DNA from: an uncultured Clostridia bacterium
Lineage (GTDB): Bacteria > Bacillota > Clostridia > Christensenellales > UBA1242
DNA: 32,769 bases
NCBI GenBank assembly: GCA_937874195.1
Contig: CALNBM010000009.1
Location: forward strand, 1 to 32,769
Direction of reading: 5' to 3'
A model generated the notes under the pieces. That model made no database searches and had not been told where the DNA came from. It worked only from the letters and a program-made list of their open reading frames with translations. A program made the translations under genes and the position numbers. Positions 1 to 8,430 of this stretch are shown piece after piece. Positions within the stretch are counted from its first letter, which is position 1, and each line of letters opens with the position of its first letter.

Positions 1-329
1 TATTAAATTACATTTTGTTGCAGGTCCTAACCCCAGTGATATTACTATAACTGGTTTGGGCTCTTACCCGTTCGCTCGCCACTACTGAGGTAATCGTTTT
101 TTTACTTTCTTTTCCTTTGGATACTAAGATGGTTCAATTCTCCAAGTTCCCCTCATTATACTATGTGTTCATATAATGATACTGGTCAATTACTACCAGT
201 GTGTTTCCACATTCGGATATCTACGGATCGAGGTCTATTTGCGACTCCCCGTAGCTTTTCGCAGCTTATCGCGTCCTTCATCGGCGTCTAGTGCCAAGGC
301 ATCCACCATACGCTCTTTTTCGCTTGATC
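1..329 (-). rRNA. 23S ribosomal RNA, 5' part (truncated by window edge)
   Basis: Read on the minus strand, this is the start of bacterial 23S rRNA. The 5'-terminal block reads GGTGGATGCCTTGGCACTAG, followed by the conserved CGATGAAGGACGCGATAAGC and the block around GAGCGAACGGGTAAGAGCCC. The mature 5' end is estimated near 329 by lining up AAGCG...GGTGGATGCC with the usual 23S start; it could be off by several bases. Only about the first 330 of roughly 2900 nt are present, because the window begins inside the gene. The break is probably a repeat-induced contig end. No 16S, tRNA or 5S sequence lies within this window. Confidence 0.96.
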
Positions 330-404
330 GTATTTGTCGAATTCCTTGAATTTTTTAAAAATTCTTCCTAATTGTTTCTATTAATAATAATATTAATAGG
401 TAAA

Positions 405-685
405 ATTTTGAATAAGCATAAATGCTTTTTCAAAACCTCTTTTTTTTTATAAGAATAAACGTTTGAACTTAAAATTAATTTAATTGCAAAAATTGCATTC
501 GTGAATAAAAATTGTATTACTCTAGACTAAGGTTTAATTTGTTAAAATTAAACTTATCTTTATTTTTTACTCGTTATTAAATATTTGTTCAAATATTTTC
601 TAAATATGCAGTTGTCAATGTACTCTTGTGTCTTAGCGGTCTGTTCCGCTAAACACATTACAACAACCTTATTTTTTTAGGTTGT
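405..685 (-). other. 23S rRNA leader with three hairpins
   Basis: The transcribed leader between the promoter and the mature 23S contains three inverted repeats. One is AGGTTGT/ACAACCT at 663-685, immediately at the expected transcript start. The second is TTAGCGG/CCGCTAA at 633-652. The third is a 15-bp imperfect stem with a 2-nt loop at 405-436. The stretch TACATTGACAACTGCATATT around 602-621 resembles the sequence often seen in Bacillota 16S-23S spacers. The stems may serve rRNA processing or antitermination; that role is inferred. Confidence 0.5.
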
Positions 686-691
686 GACGAT

Positions 692-720
692 AGTTTACCA
701 CGATAAAAGGCATATGTCAA
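692..720 (-). promoter_or_regulatory. Promoter of the 23S rRNA transcription unit
   Basis: On the minus strand TTGACA (715-720) and TAAACT (692-697) are separated by exactly 17 bases. The -35 box is perfect and the -10 is close to consensus. It faces the 23S gene with a leader of about 355 nt. A second, weaker candidate (TTGACA at 613-618, 17 bases, TATTTG at 590-595) lies within the leader and may be a tandem P2. Confidence 0.75.
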
Positions 721-942
721 TCGTTTATTTTTAACTTTTTGCTATGTTTTTTAACTATTTTTCGCTGTTTTTGATACCACCCTCCCGCGTGTGCCAAAAG
801 TTATTATATCTTTGTCATTTTTCATCAAAATACTTTGAAAAGTTAAGATTAAAATAATAAAGTAAACGATTTCATTATATGCGAAAGTCATGTATTTCTT
901 GCATAATTTAATTTTTAGTTTGCCATTAATATTAATTATTTC

Positions 943-1018
943 TTATCACACGGCAAAAATCATGCCCAAATTATCCGCATAAAATTATTAGCTAAAATGT
1001 TACTTAGTTGTAAAAAAT
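943..1018 (-). pseudogene. Remnant copy of the UPF0316 gene tail and 3' flank
   Basis: This stretch is nearly identical to 1189-1266, which covers the last codons and 3' flank of the UPF0316 gene. Both copies share the sequence encoding FFTTK-stop, then the CGCATAA and CGGCAAAAAT segments, with only a few substitutions and 1-base gaps. Upstream of the shared part the resemblance fades and stops appear, so only the tail survives. It is probably the scar of a tandem duplication followed by decay. Confidence 0.55.
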
Positions 1019-1132
1019 ATAAAAAAACTTTCAGCTTATAAAGTCCGCAAGTAAAGTTTTAAAATTTAAGCAAAAGCCGTGCAAAACAATTAAAGTTGAT
1101 TTCGTATTTAAACTATAATTAATAATATAATT

Positions 1133-1173
1133 AAATAAAAAACACCAACCATTTTTAAATTTAAGTTGGTGTT
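1133..1173 (-). terminator. Rho-independent terminator of the UPF0316 gene
   Basis: On the minus strand AACACCAAC (1165-1173 complement) pairs with GTTGGTGTT (1141-1149 complement). The right arm is followed by TTTTATTT. It lies about 75 bases after the stop codon at 1248. Confidence 0.8.
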
Positions 1174-1188
1174 AAATTTAACTATTTT

Positions 1189-1266
1189 TTATCGCACGGC
1201 AAAAATTATGCCTAAATTAACCGCATAAAAATTATTAACTAAAAATATTACTTAGTTGTAAAAAAT
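1189..1266. repeat. Direct repeat copy 2 (partner of 943-1018)
   Basis: About 76-78 bases are repeated in the same orientation with roughly 245 bases between copies. This copy overlaps the 3' end of the intact UPF0316 gene. The terminator at 1133-1173 lies between the copies and is not itself duplicated. Confidence 0.7.
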
Positions 1267-1769
1267 CCGCCGTGAACTTCTTTTGATTCGTGCACCATTA
1301 TAAATGATTTTTCATCAATCGCAGTTACTGCATTTTTAACATCTTTCATAGACTTACTATGAATTTCCACAAATAACATAACTTTCTTTTCCGAAAATTC
1401 TGATTCTTTTACATTCACAACGGTTACAGCAAATCCCATATCGCGGAGTTGTTTGATAAGTGTTTCACTTTTCACACTTGTTACAATTTGCAGTTGAATT
1501 TTTGTTGGAATTAAAATTGTTGATAAGACACCGCCTATATAGGTGCCCACACCAAAACCAAATGCAAATGAAAGTGCAATAAAGATATTGCTTTCCACAT
1601 CTAATGCTTCTTTAACAACTAAAAACCAGATAGTGGCTTCCACCACACCTATAACAGCAGCAATTAAAGATTTACCTTTCACATTATTAACAGTTCTTAT
1701 TGTTGCAAGCGTTACATCAATAATTCTTGCAAAGAAAACTTTTAAACATAAAAATAATATCGCTTCCAT
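1248..1769 (-). CDS. UPF0316 membrane protein (DUF5698 plus DUF2179)
   Basis: A 173-residue protein of the UPF0316 family (YebE-like in Bacillus), whose cellular function is not established. The N-terminal 90 or so residues form about three membrane segments, with the family-type stretch around RIIDVTLATIRT near residues 15-26. The C-terminal 80 residues match the small soluble DUF2179 domain (LIKQLRDMGFAVTVVNVKES near 104-123), thought to face the cytoplasm. Length is normal for the family. The ATG at 1769 follows AGAGAGG at a good distance. It lies 144 bases downstream of whiA on the same strand with no clear terminator between, so it may be co-transcribed with whiA. It ends at a clear terminator. 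Confidence 0.88.
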   Translation of the reverse strand: MEAILFLCLKVFFARIIDVTLATIRTVNNVKGKSLIAAVIGVVEATIWFLVVKEALDVESNIFIALSFAFGFGVGTYIGGVLSTILIPTKIQLQIVTSVKSETLIKQLRDMGFAVTVVNVKESEFSEKKVMLFVEIHSKSMKDVKNAVTAIDEKSFIMVHESKEVHGGFFTTK

Positions 1770-1913
1770 ATTTTATACCTCTCTTTATTTTAACATATTG
1801 ATTATAAACTAATCACTCAAAAATTCAAACTGAAAAATAATATACTAAAAAGTCCATAACATTTTATATATTAAATAATAGAATTAATGTGTGATAATTT
1901 AAATTATTTATAT

Positions 1914-2915
1914 TTACAACCAAGTACTAGCAATGGTTGGATTCTTAGCTTTCTTTATTTTATCTGCCATTTCAATGATTTTATTAAACCTATGATTAAG
2001 ACCACTTTTTGATATTTCATATTTATACAACTTACGAATAGTATCTAAACTTTCATCGGGATTAGCAAGTCGCACTAAACAAAGTTCCATAAGTTCTTCA
2101 TTTAAACTTTCTAACCCTGTTTCTTCTTGAATAATTTTTATTGCATTTAATTGTTTCACGCTTGCCTTAACAGTTTTAGATAAGTTTGCATTAATGCAAT
2201 TAGTTTGACGATTAACGCTATTTCTTAAATCTCTAATTGCCGCCTCATTTTGAAGGGCAAGCACTGCCTTACTTGCACCTACGAGTGCTAACACATCACA
2301 TATTAATTGATATTCTTTGATATAAACCAGCGGACTTCCTTTTCGAACAGTGGATTTTGCTGATATTCCAAATTCGCCCAGTAATTTAATGAAATCTTTA
2401 ACTATGTTATTAAAACTAAAAACAAACTCTAAATGATATCCGCTACTGCTTTTTTCAATATTTTCATAGTTTTTAATAATAATGTTGCTCGTTGCTGTGG
2501 CAACAAACGCCCCCATTATAAAATGTTTTTTGCAACAATCATCTGCTATAATATAATTTGCTATACCTTTTTTATTATCTACAAAACTTTCTTTTTCAAC
2601 AATATCTAAATCCAAAAGTAATCTGTCTGTAATGGAACTAGGAATGGTTATTCTATATCTAATGTTTTTAGAAACACCTACTTCATCTACACTCTCTAAT
2701 TCACAGTAAACACCATAATATTGATGTACAATTTCGTCCACTTTATTAAACAAAGGCTCTAACTCTGTGAAAATCTCCACAATGCGTTTCTTGTTTTCAT
2801 CATAATTTATTTGTCCCGCACATTTTATAATCGCACTTAAAAATGCTATCGAACAACAATCGTTGTCAATACTACTATTTATTACTTCAATTCTTGCGTC
2901 TGATGCAAACGACAT
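1914..2915 (-). CDS. whiA: WhiA family DNA-binding regulator
   Basis: WhiA combines a degenerate LAGLIDADG homing-endonuclease fold with a C-terminal helix-turn-helix. In Gram-positives it acts in cell division, chromosome segregation or sporulation. Seen here: the family start MSFASD, a LAGLIDADG-like stretch FIMGAFVATATSNI in the middle, and the C-terminal motif NRQTNCINANLSKTVKAS followed by a helix-turn-helix ending near LNHRFNKI. The reading frame is open upstream to a TTG at 2951. ATG 2915 is preferred because it gives the family's N terminus and is preceded by AAAAGGA about 10 bases away, giving 333 residues. The usual rapZ-yvcK partners are not adjacent; a PHP phosphoesterase gene lies upstream on the same strand. 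Confidence 0.9.
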   Translation of the reverse strand: MSFASDARIEVINSSIDNDCCSIAFLSAIIKCAGQINYDENKKRIVEIFTELEPLFNKVDEIVHQYYGVYCELESVDEVGVSKNIRYRITIPSSITDRLLLDLDIVEKESFVDNKKGIANYIIADDCCKKHFIMGAFVATATSNIIIKNYENIEKSSSGYHLEFVFSFNNIVKDFIKLLGEFGISAKSTVRKGSPLVYIKEYQLICDVLALVGASKAVLALQNEAAIRDLRNSVNRQTNCINANLSKTVKASVKQLNAIKIIQEETGLESLNEELMELCLVRLANPDESLDTIRKLYKYEISKSGLNHRFNKIIEMADKIKKAKNPTIASTWL

Positions 2916-3154
2916 AAAATATCTATTCCTTTTCTTTTCTAATTTAACCAATATGAAAGGCGAGTAAAAAAATTTATAAATAATAAGATTGTATACTAAT
3001 TTTATAACTTAGTGCGGAAAATAAATATTTACATACTGTATTCACGAAATAAATAGATGCCACCATGAACACAACAAAAATTTATGAATTTTGAAGAATA
3101 TACTAATAATTTTGCATTATTTAATACTTCACGCCTAAAACCAAATATTAATTT

Positions 3155-3877
3155 CTATTTTTTATTAAGTTCAATAAGTTTATTCCAATTCATCATTTGA
3201 CTTTCGGGAATATTGTATTTTAGCATAAAATTAACGCCTTTATAATTTTCGCCAATATCTTCTGCGCTATGAGCATCCGAATTTGCCACGAATTTAACTC
3301 CCATTTCCACCATTTTTTTTACTTCGTAAGGCGTGAACCAATTTTGCTTTCTATTAAATTCAACTAGCACATTATTTTTAAGAGCAGCCTCCGCAAGTTT
3401 AAGAACATCCACTTTCCCAACATAGCCTAGATGCGCTAATATATCCACCTTATTTTTTTTCATTGCTTTAATATACGCATCTGTGTTTCTTTGAATTTGT
3501 TTTTTGGAATTCCAACTCATTTTTAAATGCCTTAAAAAATTTTTCCACGATGTGCATGTTTTATGATAACCTAGCACCACAATATCTAACTGTTCTTGCT
3601 CATCTTTGCTTAAATCAATATCGCCATCTTCGTTTAGCAAATTTGCTTCCATACCAAAAAGAATATTAATTGATGGATATTGTTTTCGCAATCTTTCCAC
3701 TTCATTTTTAATTTCAACAAACTGACCTTTTTTAATGCCGTTTAAATTAGTGTAACTATGCTCAGTTACTGCAATTTCTTTTAAACCCTTTTGAATGGCT
3801 ATTAAAATATTTTCTTCTAAGGTGTTGCGAGCATCCTTCGAAAACACACTATGAGTGTGATAATCTGCAATAATCAT
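3155..3877 (-). CDS. PHP-domain phosphoesterase (histidinol-phosphatase-like)
   Basis: A 240-residue metal-dependent phosphoesterase of the PHP superfamily. Metal-ligand motifs appear in the expected order: DYHTHS near residues 5-10, TEHS near 39, GMEAN near 75, GYHKT near 103, an AHLGY histidine near 148, and the closing NSDAHS near 199. The start ATG at 3877 follows AAAGGA at 6 bases. The substrate cannot be read from sequence. Small PHP proteins of this type are often found near whiA in Clostridia, so linkage rather than histidine synthesis is the likely context; no his genes are nearby. It has its own promoter at 3916-3944. Confidence 0.85.
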   Translation of the reverse strand: MIIADYHTHSVFSKDARNTLEENILIAIQKGLKEIAVTEHSYTNLNGIKKGQFVEIKNEVERLRKQYPSINILFGMEANLLNEDGDIDLSKDEQEQLDIVVLGYHKTCTSWKNFLRHLKMSWNSKKQIQRNTDAYIKAMKKNKVDILAHLGYVGKVDVLKLAEAALKNNVLVEFNRKQNWFTPYEVKKMVEMGVKFVANSDAHSAEDIGENYKGVNFMLKYNIPESQMMNWNKLIELNKK

Positions 3878-3915
3878 TTTTTCCTTTATATTTATATATA
3901 ATAATTATATTTAGT

Positions 3916-3944
3916 ATAATATCATATTAATATTAATTAATCAA
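3916..3944 (-). promoter_or_regulatory. Promoter of the PHP gene
   Basis: Minus strand TTGATT (3939-3944), 17 bases, TATTAT (3916-3921), with TG one base before the -10 (extended -10). It lies about 40 bases upstream of the start codon. Confidence 0.6.
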
Positions 3945-3957
3945 ATTAATAAATAAA

Positions 3958-4065
3958 TCAAAATCTAATATTTTTTATTAGTTTTTCATAAGCATTCTCA
4001 TGCTCAACTCCTGCACAATCAATAAAGCGATAATGAAGTAAATTCTATGATGCGGAGTTGCCATG
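3958..4065 (-). other. Structured segment with a possible decayed reading frame
   Basis: The minus strand carries a bulged 10-bp stem, CAACTCCGCA pairing with TGCAGGAGTTG. It is followed by the hairpin AGCAT-GAGA-ATGCT and then CTAATA/TATTAG before a T-rich run. This resembles a small structured RNA with a weak terminator, and an extended -10 (TGTTATAAT) lies just upstream at 4071-4079. The same stretch read as protein gives a plausible C-terminal fragment (HYRFIDCAGVEHENAYEKLI) after an in-frame TAG. It could therefore be either a gene remnant or an RNA. Neither reading is secure. Confidence 0.3.
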
Positions 4066-4103
4066 TTTTAATTATAACAAATATTAGAAACCTCGATTTT
4101 TCT

Positions 4104-4132
4104 TTGACTTTATTTTTTATATTTGTTATAAT
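4104..4132 (+). promoter_or_regulatory. Strong promoter of the candidate small RNA
   Basis: Plus strand TTGACT (4104-4109), 17 bases, then perfect TATAAT (4127-4132) with an upstream TG (extended -10). The -10 region is one arm of a perfect 14-base inverted repeat (4071-4084 and 4119-4132). This creates a mirror-image TGTTATAAT facing the other way, so transcription may be divergent. Confidence 0.7.
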
Positions 4133-4138
4133 ATTTTT

Positions 4139-4230
4139 ATAAATTACACTACGAGTTCAAATAATGTGATTTATCCTAAGTTTTAAGGTTCGCGGAACCA
4201 CAAAAGCACCCTCAAAATGGGTGCTTTTTT
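4139..4230 (+). ncRNA. Candidate small non-coding RNA of about 92 nt
   Basis: A consensus promoter at 4104-4132 would start transcription near 4139, and a strong terminator ends at about 4230. Between them there is no usable reading frame: the only ATG is followed at once by TGA. The RNA contains a GGTTC-GCG-GAACC hairpin at 4187-4199 just before the terminator stem. It does not show the SRP RNA core, the RNase P core, tRNA arms or the T-box sequence, and it is much shorter than 6S RNA. No plus-strand gene follows, so it is not a leader. Identity unknown. Confidence 0.55.
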
Positions 4231-4231
4231 G
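4202..4231 (+). terminator. Terminator of the small RNA
   Basis: Perfect 10-bp stem AAAAGCACCC / GGGTGCTTTT with a 7-base loop, ending in six Ts. The A-run on the left arm could also make it work weakly in the opposite direction. Confidence 0.85.
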
Positions 4232-4482
4232 TAAAAATTTGATTTATTTATTTATTAAATTTTCATTAAATTATTACTATTCATTTTTTAAATCAATACC
4301 TTGACTAATGCAAAACGAAAAGTGGAATAACAATATATTTTTATAATAGTATGTCTATAAATTATAAAATTATTGTTAAAGCAAAAATCTTCGCAATTAA
4401 ACTTACAAACTTTAAATATTGTTGTTTTTATTTAAATCAAAGTACGATAGTGATTTTATAACAAATTAATTCATAGAAATAT

Positions 4483-5587
4483 TTACGCGTAAATATCCCT
4501 TAAATAACTTACTATAAATTCTTGCAAATTGCCATTCATAACAGATTGCAAGTCGCTTGTTTCATAGCCTGTACGAAGATCTTTAACAAGTGTGTATGGG
4601 CAGAACACATAGTTTCTTATTTGACTTCCCCATTCAATCTTTTTAGCGTCGCCTTTTATACTGGCTGCTTTTTCTAGTTGTTTTTGCAGTTCCAAAGCAA
4701 CCAGTTTTCCGACAAGCACCTTTTTAGCTGTTTCACGGTTTTGCAACTGCGACCTTTCGTTTTGGCAAGTTACAACAATTCCTGTTGGTAAGTGAGTTAT
4801 TCTTATTGCACTATCGGTGGTGTTAACATGTTGCCCACCAGCACCGCTCGCTCGATATGTGTCAATTTTTAAATCTGCTTCCTTTAATTTCACAGATATG
4901 TCTTCATCAATTTCCGGCATAACTTCAACTGAGGCAAATGAAGTGTGGCGCCGTTTGTTTGAATCAAATGGACTAATTCTAACCAATCTGTGAACGCCTG
5001 TTTCACCTTTTAAATAGCCATAAGCAAACTTACCGCTTACAATGAATGTGATACTTTTATAACCTGCGCCGTCACCATCTAAACTATCTATAACTCGAAA
5101 TTTATAACCATTTTTATCAGCGTAAGATAAATACATATTATATAACATACTCACCCAATCGCATGATTCCGTTCCGCCCGCACCACTGTGAATTTTTATT
5201 ATTGCATTTCGGTTATCATACTGTCCGTTTAACAGCGTTTCAATGAAAAAATTTTGAACTTTCTTGTGCAACTTTTTTAGTTCACTATTTAACTGTACCG
5301 CTAAACCTTCGTCACTTTCTTCTTCAGCGATTATAATGAGTTCCTCCATATCTGCTATTGAACTATTAAGGTGATTAAAAGTTTGCTTTTTTTCAGTTAA
5401 CATTTTTAGTTCACTGTTCACTTTTTGCAATTTTTTAATATCTTTATAAATATTAAAATTTTCACTTTCTTTTGTAAGTAGAAGGATATCCTGCTCTAAC
5501 TTGGCGTAGTCAAAGACACTCCAATATTATTTTGAAGTTATCTTTAATTTCGCCGAATAATTCTTTTTCACGATTTAATATTAACAT
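4483..5587 (-). CDS. prfB: Peptide chain release factor 2, programmed +1 frameshift
   Basis: RF2 recognises UAA/UGA and triggers release of the finished peptide at the ribosome. The protein is read in two frames. ATG at 5587 (after GAGGG) gives 25 codons ending in CTT, followed by TGA (5510-5512). A +1 shift on CTTTGAC (5509-5515) continues with DYAKLEQD for 342 more codons, total 367 residues. A GGAG lies 3 bases before CTT, the usual stimulator. The GGQ peptidyl-hydrolysis motif is present (GAGGQHVNTTD), and the RF2-type codon-recognition tripeptide SPF occurs in RISPFDSNKRRH. It lies 18 bases after the secA stop, the classical secA-prfB order. The TGA makes synthesis self-regulating: low RF2 favours the shift. 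Confidence 0.96.
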
Positions 5588-5605
5588 TATTCCCTCTATG
5601 TGAAA

Positions 5606-8287
5606 TTACTCTTTATTCATACAACAATGTTTGTATTTTTTACCACTTCCGCACGGACAACTAACATTTCTTCCAACAGAAGCAGTTTTCTTTTTAATAG
5701 GCGCCCTGCTCTCACTCGAATTAGTAGTTAGTTCGTTTGGTTTAATTGCAGGTTTAACCGGTTCAACTTTTTGAACATTGACTTTAAAGTTAAGCAAAAA
5801 CATTGCAACTTCTTCTCTTATTCGCTCCACCATTCTTTCAAACATTTCCGAACTTTCTTGTTTGTATGCAATTACCGGATCATGATTTCCGTAAGCGCGC
5901 AATCCAATTTCATTTCTTAATATTTCCATATAATCAATATGATCCATCCATAAAGTGTCCACCACTCTTAGTAAGATATTTCTCTCTATTTCTAAATGAT
6001 TCAATCCATATTGTTTGATACTACTGCATTTTTCTTCATATATCTTAATTGCTTCTTGCGCAACTAAATCCGCCACTTCTTCTTCACTTAAATCTTCCAC
6101 TAAATTTTCTGTTAAATAATTATAGTTCTCAGGAAGTATTCTGTTATTTAAAAGCGAGTTAGCTGCATCTAAATCCCATTCATCGTATGCCTTATTTTCG
6201 TCAATCACTGAGTATATTGTGTTTTTAGCTAACTCGTTTATCATGTCTATAACTTCATTATGAAGATTAGCACCCTCTAACACTCGATTTCTTTCAGTAT
6301 AAATTGTTTCTCGTTGAGTGTTATTAACATCATCAAATTTCAAAACTGACGCTCGTGCGCTAAAATTAAAAGCTTCAATTCGCCGTTGTGCACTTTCAAT
6401 TTGTTTAGATAAAATTTTGGATTGAAAGTCTGAAATATTAAACATTCTAAAAATGCCTTGCATTTTATCTGCGCCAAATCTTCTCATTAAATCGTCTTCT
6501 AAACTAACTAAAAACACACTGCTTCCCGGGTCTCCCTGCCTGCCTGATCGCCCTCTTAACTGATTATCTATTCGCCTGCTTTCATGGCGTTCCGTACCTA
6601 CTATATGCAATCCCCCCAGCGTTACAACTTCTTTTTTCTCTTTATCACACTTCTCTTTAAACTGTGCTAAAAATTGCTTATACTCATTTCTTGCTTTTTC
6701 TAATTCCTTATTTTCCGTTGGCAAAAAAGAAGTGGAAAAACCAATCTGCTCTTCTGTGAATCCCTTCTCACGCATTTTTTGTTTTGCCATAAATTCAGGA
6801 TTACCGCCTAACATTATATCCGTTCCTCTACCAGCCATGTTAGTTGCTATTGTAACTTGTCCAAGTTTTCCCGCTTGTGCTATTATCTCACTTTCTTTTT
6901 GGTGATTTTTAGCGTTTAACACATTGTGTGGGATTCCCTGCTTTTTAAGTAAACTTGAATAAAGTTCACTTTTTTCAATGGTTACTGTACCCACTAAAAT
7001 CGGCCTATTTTTTTCATGAATCATTTTAACTTCTTCCACAAATGATTTATGCTTTGCCGCTTCTGTCTGATATATCTTATCAGGAAAATCTTTTCGCCTG
7101 ATAGGCAAGTTTGTTGGCACAATCACAACATCCAGATTATAGATTTTGTTAAACTCTATTTCTTCAGTTTTTGCTGTACCTGTCATACCACTAAGTTTTG
7201 TGTATTGCCTAAAAAAGTTTTGAAAAGTTATAGTGGCAAGCGTTTTGTTTTCATCTCGAATTTCCACGCCTTCTTTTGCTTCAATCGCTTGATGCAAGCC
7301 GTTAGAATATTTTCTGCCTTCCATAAGCCTGCCAGTAAACTCGTCTACTATTATAATCTCGCCTTTATCAATGATATAATTATCATCTCGTCTCATAATA
7401 AACTGTGCTTTAATAGCATTATTTATATGATGGTTTAACTCAATGTTATCAATATCACTTAAATTTTCCACACCAAAAAAACTTTCTGCTTTTGCAATTC
7501 CGTTTTCCACTAACCTAACCGCGCGTTCTTTTTCATCTATTTCATAATCGCCTTGCCTCAAACTTTTAGCAAATTTAGCAGCTGTTTTATAAGTTTCATT
7601 ACTTTTCATTCCTCTGCCACTAATAATAAGCGGAGTTCTTGCTTCGTCAATTAAAATACTATCCACCTCATCCACAATAGCAAAATGATAGCCACGGCAT
7701 ACTTTATCTTCCAACCTGTGTTGCATGTTATCACGAAGATAATCAAAGCCCAGTTCATTATTTGTGCAGTAAGTAACATCGCAGGCATAGGCTTTCCTTT
7801 TTTCATTAGCATCCATATTATGAAGGGAAACGCCTACCGTTAATCCTAAAAACCGCAAAATTTTTCCCATCCACTCTGCGTCACGCCCTGCTAGGTATTC
7901 GTTAACGGTCACAATATGCACACCTTTTCCTTCAAGCGCAACCAAGTAGGCTGCAATAGTTCCCATTAATGTTTTACCTTCACCAGTTTTTAGTTCTGCA
8001 ATTCGACCCTGGAAAAGAGCAATCGCACCCATTATTTGAACATGAAAGGCAGTTTGACCGATAATGCGTTGTCCTGCTTCTCTAGCACATGCAAAAGCAT
8101 CGGGCAAAATACTTGCAACTGTGTTACCATTTGCCAATTTGTCTTTTAATATATTAGTTGTGTTTTGTAAGTCTTCATCAGTTAAATTTTGGTAGTACTC
8201 TTTCTTTTCTTCCACTTTTTTTGCGATTTTTTCAATTTTATCTAAACTTCTTGCATTGTCAGATTTAAAAACACTTAATAAACTCAT
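5606..8287 (-). CDS. secA: Preprotein translocase ATPase SecA
   Basis: SecA drives secreted proteins through SecYEG by ATP hydrolysis. The 893-residue length is typical. Visible landmarks are Walker A TGEGKT at 101-106, the DEVDSILIDEARTPL helicase/Walker B block at 206-220, and NMAGRGTDI and RRIDNQLRGRSGRQGD in the second motor domain. A C-terminal zinc-binding tail (CPCGSGKKYKHCC) ends near residue 890 and in other bacteria contacts SecB or ribosomes. ATG at 8287 follows AAAGGA. It is probably first in an operon with prfB. The intergenic region before it holds the terminator of the giant lipoprotein gene. Confidence 0.98.
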   Translation of the reverse strand: MSLLSVFKSDNARSLDKIEKIAKKVEEKKEYYQNLTDEDLQNTTNILKDKLANGNTVASILPDAFACAREAGQRIIGQTAFHVQIMGAIALFQGRIAELKTGEGKTLMGTIAAYLVALEGKGVHIVTVNEYLAGRDAEWMGKILRFLGLTVGVSLHNMDANEKRKAYACDVTYCTNNELGFDYLRDNMQHRLEDKVCRGYHFAIVDEVDSILIDEARTPLIISGRGMKSNETYKTAAKFAKSLRQGDYEIDEKERAVRLVENGIAKAESFFGVENLSDIDNIELNHHINNAIKAQFIMRRDDNYIIDKGEIIIVDEFTGRLMEGRKYSNGLHQAIEAKEGVEIRDENKTLATITFQNFFRQYTKLSGMTGTAKTEEIEFNKIYNLDVVIVPTNLPIRRKDFPDKIYQTEAAKHKSFVEEVKMIHEKNRPILVGTVTIEKSELYSSLLKKQGIPHNVLNAKNHQKESEIIAQAGKLGQVTIATNMAGRGTDIMLGGNPEFMAKQKMREKGFTEEQIGFSTSFLPTENKELEKARNEYKQFLAQFKEKCDKEKKEVVTLGGLHIVGTERHESRRIDNQLRGRSGRQGDPGSSVFLVSLEDDLMRRFGADKMQGIFRMFNISDFQSKILSKQIESAQRRIEAFNFSARASVLKFDDVNNTQRETIYTERNRVLEGANLHNEVIDMINELAKNTIYSVIDENKAYDEWDLDAANSLLNNRILPENYNYLTENLVEDLSEEEVADLVAQEAIKIYEEKCSSIKQYGLNHLEIERNILLRVVDTLWMDHIDYMEILRNEIGLRAYGNHDPVIAYKQESSEMFERMVERIREEVAMFLLNFKVNVQKVEPVKPAIKPNELTTNSSESRAPIKKKTASVGRNVSCPCGSGKKYKHCCMNKE

Positions 8288-8311
8288 TACTTATCCTTTA
8301 AAATAGCATAT

Positions 8312-8354
8312 AAAAAAACTATACGCTTAAATTGATTGCTTATGCGTATAGTTT
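8312..8354 (-). terminator. Terminator of the giant lipoprotein gene
   Basis: Perfect 11-bp arms AAACTATACGC / GCGTATAGTTT (8316-8326 and 8344-8354) around a 17-base loop. On the minus strand the structure ends in seven Ts. It separates the lipoprotein gene from secA. Confidence 0.85.
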
Positions 8355-8430
8355 ACACTAAAAGTGCGTTTTTTTCAAATCATATTGTGCGAAATTTAAG
8401 GGATTATAAAATTAAATGAAAATTAGAATT

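Noticed and set aside
4187..4199. GGTTC-GCG-GAACC hairpin as a tRNA T-arm or T-box antiterminator
   Set aside because: No acceptor, D or anticodon arms around it, and the T-box consensus is absent; kept only as part of the unnamed small RNA.
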